A DNA stretch of 64,000 nucleotides from Pusillimonas noertemannii (lineage in GTDB: Bacteria > Pseudomonadota > Gammaproteobacteria > Burkholderiales > Burkholderiaceae_B), in NCBI RefSeq assembly GCF_003096595.1, contig NZ_QEKO01000001.1, positions 1,116,001 to 1,180,000 of the forward strand. The letters are read 5' to 3'. The notes under the pieces were generated by a model that saw only the letters and a program-made list of their open reading frames with translations, was not told the origin of the DNA and searched no databases. The translations under genes and the position numbers were made by a program. Positions 59,043 through 64,000 of this stretch are shown piece after piece; within the stretch, counting starts at the first letter, position 1, and each line of letters opens with the position of its first letter.

Positions 59043-59783
59043 CTAAATGCCCAGAAGCGCCCCGAAGGTATCCTGCTTGGACGCCAATGCATCAGGCTCG
59101 GCCTGGTCGATGACCTGGCCCTCGTGCATGACATAGAAGCAATCGGCCAGAGAGCCGGCGAAATCAAGGTTTTGCTCGATGAGAACCGCCGTATACCCCT
59201 TGTCGCGCAACTGATCGATGAGGTGGGCCAGGCCCTGCACCATCACAGGAGCCAGGCCGTCCGCGATATTGTTCAGCAAGAGTAGGTTCGCGCCCGTGCG
59301 CAGTATGCGCGCCACCGCCAGCATTTGCTGCTCACCGCCCGAAAGGCGCGTGCAGGGCATGTGCCGGCGCGGGTAGAGATTGGGTAGCAGCTCGTAGATT
59401 TCGGCCAGCGACATGCCCCCGCCCAGCGTGTCTTCGGTATTGGAGGGCAGAAGCAGGTTCTCTTCACACGACAAGCCCGTGAAGATGCCCGTATCCGCCC
59501 CGCAGTAGCCCACCCCGAGATGCTGGATTTTGTCGTGTGTGTGGTGGATGGATTCAGTGCCGTGGATGCGCACCGAGCCTGTGCGAAAGGAAGTAAGGCC
59601 CATGATGGCCGGCAGCAGCGTGTCGTGGCCCGAGCCGGGGCGGCCGAGAAGCGCCGTGACCTGGCCTGCAGGCACCATGAAGTCGACGCCCCTGAGCACA
59701 TGGGCGCCCTCATGCCAGGCATGCAGGTCGGATGTTTCGAGAGCAGGAATACTCGATAAGGCGGCCAGAAAACGTTCAGGCAT
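59043..59783 (-). CDS. LivF-like ABC protein with destroyed Walker A and B motifs
   Basis: 246 residues from ATG 59783; a TTG at 59837 would add 18 and neither has a clear ribosome site. Overall fold and order match LivF: GQVTALLG, signature LSGGEQQMLAVARI and switch region LIEQNLDFA are intact. But Walker A reads GRPGSGHDT, with His53 where Lys must bind ATP phosphate, and Walker B reads LLLLNNIADGL, with Asn171-Asn172 replacing the Mg-binding Asp and catalytic Glu. It cannot be a normal ATPase. The frame is intact over its full length, so it may be a repurposed non-catalytic partner or a decaying gene still without stops. Convergent with livF, with the repeat block between. Confidence 0.8.
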   Translation of the reverse strand: MPERFLAALSSIPALETSDLHAWHEGAHVLRGVDFMVPAGQVTALLGRPGSGHDTLLPAIMGLTSFRTGSVRIHGTESIHHTHDKIQHLGVGYCGADTGIFTGLSCEENLLLPSNTEDTLGGGMSLAEIYELLPNLYPRRHMPCTRLSGGEQQMLAVARILRTGANLLLLNNIADGLAPVMVQGLAHLIDQLRDKGYTAVLIEQNLDFAGSLADCFYVMHEGQVIDQAEPDALASKQDTFGALLGI

Positions 59784-59873
59784 ATTATTGATTGTCGAAA
59801 CGACGCTTACAGGGAACCGGCATGGGCGGCCAGCCAATGCCGATTAGTATGAAATTTTCCTGTAATAAGCGCC

Positions 59874-59908
59874 ATGGGGGTTTTTCATAGGCTATGGAAA
59901 ACCCCCAT
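59874..59908 (-). terminator. Hairpin downstream of nth
   Basis: ATGGGGGTTTT (59874-59884) pairs with AAAACCCCCAT (59898-59908), with a smaller CATAG/CTATG pair at the tip. It lies 24 bases after the nth stop and probably ends that transcript, though a T-tail is lacking on the leftward side. Confidence 0.6.
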
Positions 59909-59931
59909 TCAACCAAACAGAAGAGAGCGGG

Positions 59932-60570
59932 TCAGCGGGGTGGCGTCTTGTGCTTGTAGTCGCACAGGTCGGCAATGCCGCACTGGGGGCATTTGGGAGT
60001 GCGCGCCACGCATATATAGCGCCCGTGCAGGATCAGCCAGTGGTGGGCGTCCTGTAGGAACTCCTTGGGGATGTACTTTTCGAGCTTGCGCTCCACCTCG
60101 AGCACATTCTTGCCGGGGGCCAGGCCGGTGCGGTTCGCGACGCGGAAAATATGCGTGTCCACCGCGATCGTGGGGTGGCCGAAGGCGGTATTGAGCACCA
60201 CATTGGCCGTTTTCCGGCCCACTCCCGGCAGCGCCTCGAGGGCTTCGCGGTCTTCCGGCACCTCGCCGCCGTACTGCTCAAGCAGAATGTGGCATGTTTT
60301 CAGGACGTTCTGGGCCTTGGTCTTGTACAGCCCGATGGTCTTGATATAGTCGGTCAAGCGCTCGAGGCCCAGGTCGACGAGCCCTTGAGGTGTCCCGTGG
60401 GCGGGAAAGAACTTCGCGGTGGCCAGGTTCACCGACTTGTCGGTGGCCTGGGCCGACAGAATGACCGCGATCAGCAACTGGAACGTCGTCTCGTAGTGCA
60501 GTTCGGTGGTCGGAGAAGGGTCGGCGGCCTGCAGGCGTTCGAATATCTGGCGGCGTTTCTGCTGATTCAT
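59932..60570 (-). CDS. nth: Endonuclease III
   Basis: 212 residues from ATG 60570, overlapping the rsxB-like stop (ATGA); the longer frame upstream is a shadow. Helix-hairpin-helix [12 protein letters not shown] with the catalytic Lys, VDTHIFRV with the catalytic Asp, and the [4Fe-4S] motif C-x6-C-x2-C-x5-C at the C terminus. It removes oxidised pyrimidines and cuts at abasic sites. Confidence 0.96.
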   Translation of the reverse strand: MNQQKRRQIFERLQAADPSPTTELHYETTFQLLIAVILSAQATDKSVNLATAKFFPAHGTPQGLVDLGLERLTDYIKTIGLYKTKAQNVLKTCHILLEQYGGEVPEDREALEALPGVGRKTANVVLNTAFGHPTIAVDTHIFRVANRTGLAPGKNVLEVERKLEKYIPKEFLQDAHHWLILHGRYICVARTPKCPQCGIADLCDYKHKTPPR

Positions 60571-61202
60571 GGAGTGGCGGAAGCTCGGCGCGCGCGTGCC
60601 CGGGCAAGCGCATCTGCGATGATTTTTTGTTTGGCGTCTTCGTTGAGCAGGGCGGCGGAACTGAGCGAAGCCTTGTTGGCCAGGGTGCGCGCCGCCAGCG
60701 ACGAAGATTCTGGATGCTGCGCCTGCAGCCGGCGTTGGCGCGCCTGGTGGTGTTCGCGGGCCTGTTCGGCATGGGCGGGCGTCCATTCGTGGCCGGCCGG
60801 CCGCATCTCGATGCAATCGACGGGGCAGGGCGGCAGGCACAGGCCGCAGCCGGTGCACTGGCTTGCCAGGACCGTGTGCATGAGCTTGTTGGCCCCCACT
60901 ATGGCGTCGACCGGACAGGCCTGGATGCACAGGGTACAGCCGATGCAATGGGATTCGTCGATTAGGGCGACAGTCAGGGGCAAGTGCTCGCCGCAGGAAG
61001 GGTCCAGCTGCTGCTCGGGCCTGGCAAGCAGCCGGGCCAATGCCTGGACGCCCTGCTGGCCGCCCGGAGGGCAGCGATTGATGGCCTCGTTCTCGTGGGC
61101 GATGGCCTGGGCGTAGGGCCGGCAGCCCTCGTAGCCGCATTGCGTGCATTGCGTTTGCGGCAGCAGGGCATCGATCCGGTCGACGAGGGAAGGCAGGGTC
61201 AT
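60567..61202 (-). CDS. rsxB: RnfB/RsxB-like ferredoxin
   Basis: 211 residues. An N-terminal Fe-S domain ([13 protein letters not shown] ... CPPGG) and two [4Fe-4S] motifs ([24 protein letters not shown]), then an Arg/Ala-rich tail. It resembles RnfB without its N-terminal membrane helix. No other rnf/rsx gene is present; pairing with nth is common in betaproteobacteria. It may supply electrons to Fe-S proteins such as Nth or reset a redox sensor; this is inference. Confidence 0.85.
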   Translation of the reverse strand: MTLPSLVDRIDALLPQTQCTQCGYEGCRPYAQAIAHENEAINRCPPGGQQGVQALARLLARPEQQLDPSCGEHLPLTVALIDESHCIGCTLCIQACPVDAIVGANKLMHTVLASQCTGCGLCLPPCPVDCIEMRPAGHEWTPAHAEQAREHHQARQRRLQAQHPESSSLAARTLANKASLSSAALLNEDAKQKIIADALARARARRASATP

Positions 61203-61206
61203 GACG

Positions 61207-61228
61207 AAAAAAAGGGGCGTGGCGCCCC
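61207..61228 (-). terminator. Terminator after phaZ
   Basis: Read leftward: GGGGCG / CGCCCC stem (61214-61219 with 61223-61228), then seven T (61213-61207). It lies between phaZ and the rsxB start four bases away. Confidence 0.8.
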
Positions 61229-61253
61229 GATGCGGTGCAGGGCCGGGCCCTGG

Positions 61254-62486
61254 TCAGGCCGCTTGCGATTGACGAATGAACTCTGTGATTTTAGGACAAA
61301 TCGTTTCACGCCACCGGCGGCCCGAGAAAATGCCGTAATGGCCCGCACCGGGCGCGGTGTAGTGGCTCTTGCGTCCCGACGGAATGTTCTTGCACAGCTT
61401 ATGCGCTGCGCGAGTCTGGCCCAGGCCCGAAATATCGTCCAGCTCGCCTTCGATGGTCATGAGGGAGGTGCGCGTAATGGCCGCCGGGTCGACCCGTTGG
61501 CCGTCGATCTCCCATTTGCCGCGCGGCAGCAGGTGTTCCTGGAAAACGACGCGGATGGTGTCCAGATAGAACTTGGCCGGCATGTCGAGCACGGCATTGT
61601 ATTCGTCGTAGAAGCGCCGATGCGCCTCGGCGTCGCCGTCGTCGCCCTTGATGAGGTCGAGATAGAAGTCGTAGTGCGAACGCACATGCCGCTGCGGGTT
61701 CATGGCGACGAAGCCCGCATGCTGCAGGAAGCCCGGGTACACCAGGCGACCCGCGCCGGGATAGCGGGGCGGCACGCGGTGGATGAGGTTGTCTTCGAAC
61801 CAGGAATAGGGCTTGGTGGTGGCGAGCAGGTTGACTTCGGTGGGCGATTCGCGGGTATCGATGGGGCCGCCCATCATGACCATGCTGGCCGGCGTACAGG
61901 GGTCTTTGTCGGCTGCCATGAGGGAAATGGCGGCCAGAACGGGCACCGTGGGCTGGCACACCGAGATGACATGGGTGTCGGGCCCTAGGAACTGGATGAA
62001 TTCGCGCACGTAGCGCACGTAGTCGTCAAGGCGCAGAATGCCCAGATCGGCCGGCACCATGCGTGCATCGATCCAGTCGGTGACATAGATGTCGTGCGCG
62101 GGCAACAAGGCCCTGACCGTGTCGCGCAGTAGAGTGGCGTGATGGCCCGAAAGCGGGGCGACCAGGAGCACCTTGGGGTCGGCGGGCCGGTTGGCCGGCA
62201 GCTTGCGCTGGAAATGCACCAGGTCGCAAAAGGGCTTGTGCAGCACTGTCTTGTCGCGCACGGCGACAGCCTTGCCATCGACCTGGGTGGAATCGAGCCC
62301 CCACGCGGGTTTCTCGTAGTCTTTGCCCAGCCGGTGGATCAGTTCGTAGCCGGCCGCAATATGGCGCGACATGGGGGTATAGGCCAAGGGGCTGTACGGA
62401 TGCGAGAACAGCTGTGACCCGGTATCTGAAAAGGCCAGAAGCGGGGTCAGGAACGAGCGCTGGAGTTCGTGCAGGTCGTAAAGCAT
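61254..62486 (-). CDS. phaZ: Intracellular polyhydroxyalkanoate depolymerase
   Basis: 410 residues, alpha/beta hydrolase of the cytoplasmic PhaZ type. The nucleophile is the Cys in VISVCQPTVPVL, replacing the usual lipase-box Ser; GAGHYGIFSGRRW near the end holds the catalytic His. Start MLYDLHELQRSFLTPL is family-typical. It mobilises stored polyhydroxybutyrate granules. PHA synthase genes are not in the window. Confidence 0.92.
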   Translation of the reverse strand: MLYDLHELQRSFLTPLLAFSDTGSQLFSHPYSPLAYTPMSRHIAAGYELIHRLGKDYEKPAWGLDSTQVDGKAVAVRDKTVLHKPFCDLVHFQRKLPANRPADPKVLLVAPLSGHHATLLRDTVRALLPAHDIYVTDWIDARMVPADLGILRLDDYVRYVREFIQFLGPDTHVISVCQPTVPVLAAISLMAADKDPCTPASMVMMGGPIDTRESPTEVNLLATTKPYSWFEDNLIHRVPPRYPGAGRLVYPGFLQHAGFVAMNPQRHVRSHYDFYLDLIKGDDGDAEAHRRFYDEYNAVLDMPAKFYLDTIRVVFQEHLLPRGKWEIDGQRVDPAAITRTSLMTIEGELDDISGLGQTRAAHKLCKNIPSGRKSHYTAPGAGHYGIFSGRRWRETICPKITEFIRQSQAA

Positions 62487-62741
62487 GAAAACCCGTGGCG
62501 AAGTGGTTGAAGGTTAAATTATAAGGTTATGCCCAATAATAATAAAAATATTCTTTTACTGAATGTATTGGACGCATACATCAGGCCCACCGGTGTGGCG
62601 CCGTTTTGCCCTTGCATGGTTGCATTCGGCATGCCTGGGGCGGCCGGCGCGCCAGTACTGGGTCTTTTTATATATTTTATATATTAAAAGCGTGCCAAAT
62701 AGCCAGGCGCGTGTTGTCCAGAGGCCACGGTGGCGGCCTGC
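62487..62741. other. AT-rich gap between fpr and phaZ
   Basis: 255 bases without a gene. It includes an A/T-only palindromic stretch TTTATATATTTTATATATTA near 62668-62688 and AATAATAATAAAAATATT near 62533-62550, which suits the phaZ promoter. Confidence 0.4.
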
Positions 62742-63626
62742 CTACCAGTAGTTTTCCAGGGCCAGGTTGCCCGGGTTGCCTCGACGGCCCACGGCAAAGC
62801 CGCGCGTCTTCAGAAGTTGGCGGGCCTCGCTCAGCATGTCGGGGTTGCCGCAAAGCATCACCTTTGAGACATCGGCGTTCAGTTCGCGGCCCGCCAGGGC
62901 TTCGAGCCGGCCGTCCTCGATCAGGCGGGTGAGCCTGGCCTGGGGCATGTCCTGATAGGGTTCGCGAGTAGGAACGGGCAGATAGGTAAGCCGGGCGCGC
63001 CGAGGCAGGGCGGCGGCCTCGGGCAGGCCTTCGCGGCTCCATTGCAATATGCGTTCGCGATACGCCAGTTCTTCGACGGACCGCACGCCGTGGACCAGGA
63101 CGATATGGTCGAAGGCGGACCAGGTGGCGGGGTCTTGCAGCAGCGAAAGATAGGCCGACAGCCCCGTGCCCGTGGCCAGAAGCCAGAGATCGCCGTATCC
63201 CGTGGCATCGTCCGGTCGATTGCCGGCCGGGGAAACTGCATCAATCGCCGTGCCGTCCGGGCTGGACGGGGCGGCGCCGCCCGGAATGAACCGATCTAGA
63301 GTTAGAAAGCCGAAGGCGGTCTTGTCCACATACAGCGGGTCGCCCGGCTGCAAGGCCGCAAGACGGGGGCTGAACTCGCCCTCGGGTACGACGATGGAGT
63401 AGAACTCGAGCAAGTCGCGCTGCGAGGGCGGCGTCACCATGGAATACGCGCGCCAGATGGACGGCGGTTCGTCGGGCAGCCCGGCGGCGGGCAGCCCCAG
63501 ACGGGCGAACTGGCCCGCCGTGAACTCGAATTCGGGGCTGCGGGTGGTTTTGACGGACAGGAGCTTACCCGGCACCCAGGAGTCGACCTGCAGGACGGTT
63601 TCGCGCGTGTACTTCGAATCAGGCAT
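62742..63626 (-). CDS. fpr: Ferredoxin-NADP+ reductase
   Basis: 294 residues. FAD site RAYSMVTPP, NADP site GTGLSAYLSLL, LCGNPDML, and a C-terminal aromatic end (ENYW). It exchanges electrons between NADPH and ferredoxin or flavodoxin. A Pro/Ala/Asp-rich insertion of about 30 residues (about 113-142) lies between the FAD and NADP domains, making it longer than the usual ~260. Directly upstream of it on the same strand is fdxA, a likely partner. Confidence 0.9.
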   Translation of the reverse strand: MPDSKYTRETVLQVDSWVPGKLLSVKTTRSPEFEFTAGQFARLGLPAAGLPDEPPSIWRAYSMVTPPSQRDLLEFYSIVVPEGEFSPRLAALQPGDPLYVDKTAFGFLTLDRFIPGGAAPSSPDGTAIDAVSPAGNRPDDATGYGDLWLLATGTGLSAYLSLLQDPATWSAFDHIVLVHGVRSVEELAYRERILQWSREGLPEAAALPRRARLTYLPVPTREPYQDMPQARLTRLIEDGRLEALAGRELNADVSKVMLCGNPDMLSEARQLLKTRGFAVGRRGNPGNLALENYW

Positions 63627-63653
63627 GGATATGTCTTGCTATGCCGAAAAGCC

Positions 63654-63977
63654 TTAGCGCTCGAGATGCTGCAGCTTGCCTTCGACGCCGTTCCATTCGT
63701 CGGCGTCGGGCTGGGGTTTCTTGGACCGGTTGATCATGCCGAACTCGGGCGACAGCTCGGCGTTCAGCGCGATGAAGTCGACCTGGTCGGCCGGCACGTC
63801 TTCTTCGGCGAAAATGGCATTGGCCGGGCATTCGGGCACGCAGACCGCACAGTCTATGCATTCATCGGGGTCGATGACCAGGAAGTTGGGGCCTTCGCGG
63901 AAGCAGTCGACAGGGCAGACATCGACGCAGTCGGTGAATTTGCACTTGATACAGTTTTCGGTGACGACGTGGGTCAT
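63654..63977 (-). CDS. fdxA: Seven-iron ferredoxin FdxA
   Basis: 107 residues. Cys9, Cys17 and Cys50 fit the [3Fe-4S] cluster; Cys21, Cys40, Cys43 and Cys46 fit the [4Fe-4S] cluster ([19 protein letters not shown] in part; [12 protein letters not shown]). The long C-terminal tail with [11 protein letters not shown] is typical of FdxA. Electron carrier, likely partner of the Fpr encoded 27 bases downstream. Confidence 0.95.
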   Translation of the reverse strand: MTHVVTENCIKCKFTDCVDVCPVDCFREGPNFLVIDPDECIDCAVCVPECPANAIFAEEDVPADQVDFIALNAELSPEFGMINRSKKPQPDADEWNGVEGKLQHLER

Positions 63978-64000
63978 GAAATGAAGCTCCAGTAAGTATC

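Overview
The window is chromosomal DNA from a high-GC betaproteobacterium, almost certainly of the family Alcaligenaceae (the Bordetella / Achromobacter / Pusillimonas group). The evidence is Bordetella-type porins, a RisA/RisS-like two-component pair, a TsaB-RimI fusion, a Par27-like prolyl isomerase, the msrB-yciB-bolA-ppiC and smc-zipA-ligA gene orders, and a DUF2818 gene directly after nuoN. The genus cannot be fixed from the sequence alone. I found no rRNA, tRNA or CRISPR array.

Layout. 1-5.0 kb: right end of a prophage, with the end of an SGNH-esterase tail protein, a lysis cassette (GH19 endolysin, two membrane/coiled-coil proteins, overlapping Rz/Rz1 spanins) and a leftward three-gene operon with a LexA box that encodes an HMCES/YedK-type abasic-site protein. 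5.1-9.5 kb: membrane histidine kinase, DMT transporter, a receiver-AraC regulator lacking the phosphoacceptor Asp, and lipid A hydroxylase LpxO. 9.5-14.5 kb: three tandem porin paralogues, each with its own leader and terminator. 14.7-30 kb: complete 14-gene nuoA-N operon for respiratory complex I plus a DUF2818 gene with an internal duplication. 30-30.6 kb: gene-free block of long inverted repeats and a tandem repeat. 30.6-36.3 kb: serB and mfd leftward, ispD-ispF rightward. 36.5-44.9 kb: lipoprotein peptidase/hydrolase, AhpC, RisS/RisA-like pair, TsaB-RimI fusion, family-4 uracil-DNA glycosylase, LplT. 45.3-51.9 kb: smc-zipA-ligA. 52.1-54.1 kb: msrB-yciB-bolA-ppiC leftward. 54.4-58.0 kb: branched-chain amino-acid-type ABC transporter with a fused LivM-LivG. 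58.0-59.04 kb: 1 kb gene-free block of repeats and large palindromes. 59.04-64 kb: a LivF-like protein with destroyed Walker motifs, nth, rsxB-like ferredoxin, phaZ, fpr and fdxA, all leftward.

Most of the window is conserved core genome (respiration, DNA repair, isoprenoid and envelope functions). The least explained material is the family of large inverted-repeat elements at 30.1-30.5 kb and 58.4-58.9 kb. Two members share internal blocks almost exactly but have unrelated, self-complementary arms, and both loci also carry ~40-bp tandem repeats. Other items worth a look are the degenerate LivF-like ATPase, the SOS-controlled prophage operon, the pseudo-receiver regulator and the duplicated DUF2818 protein.
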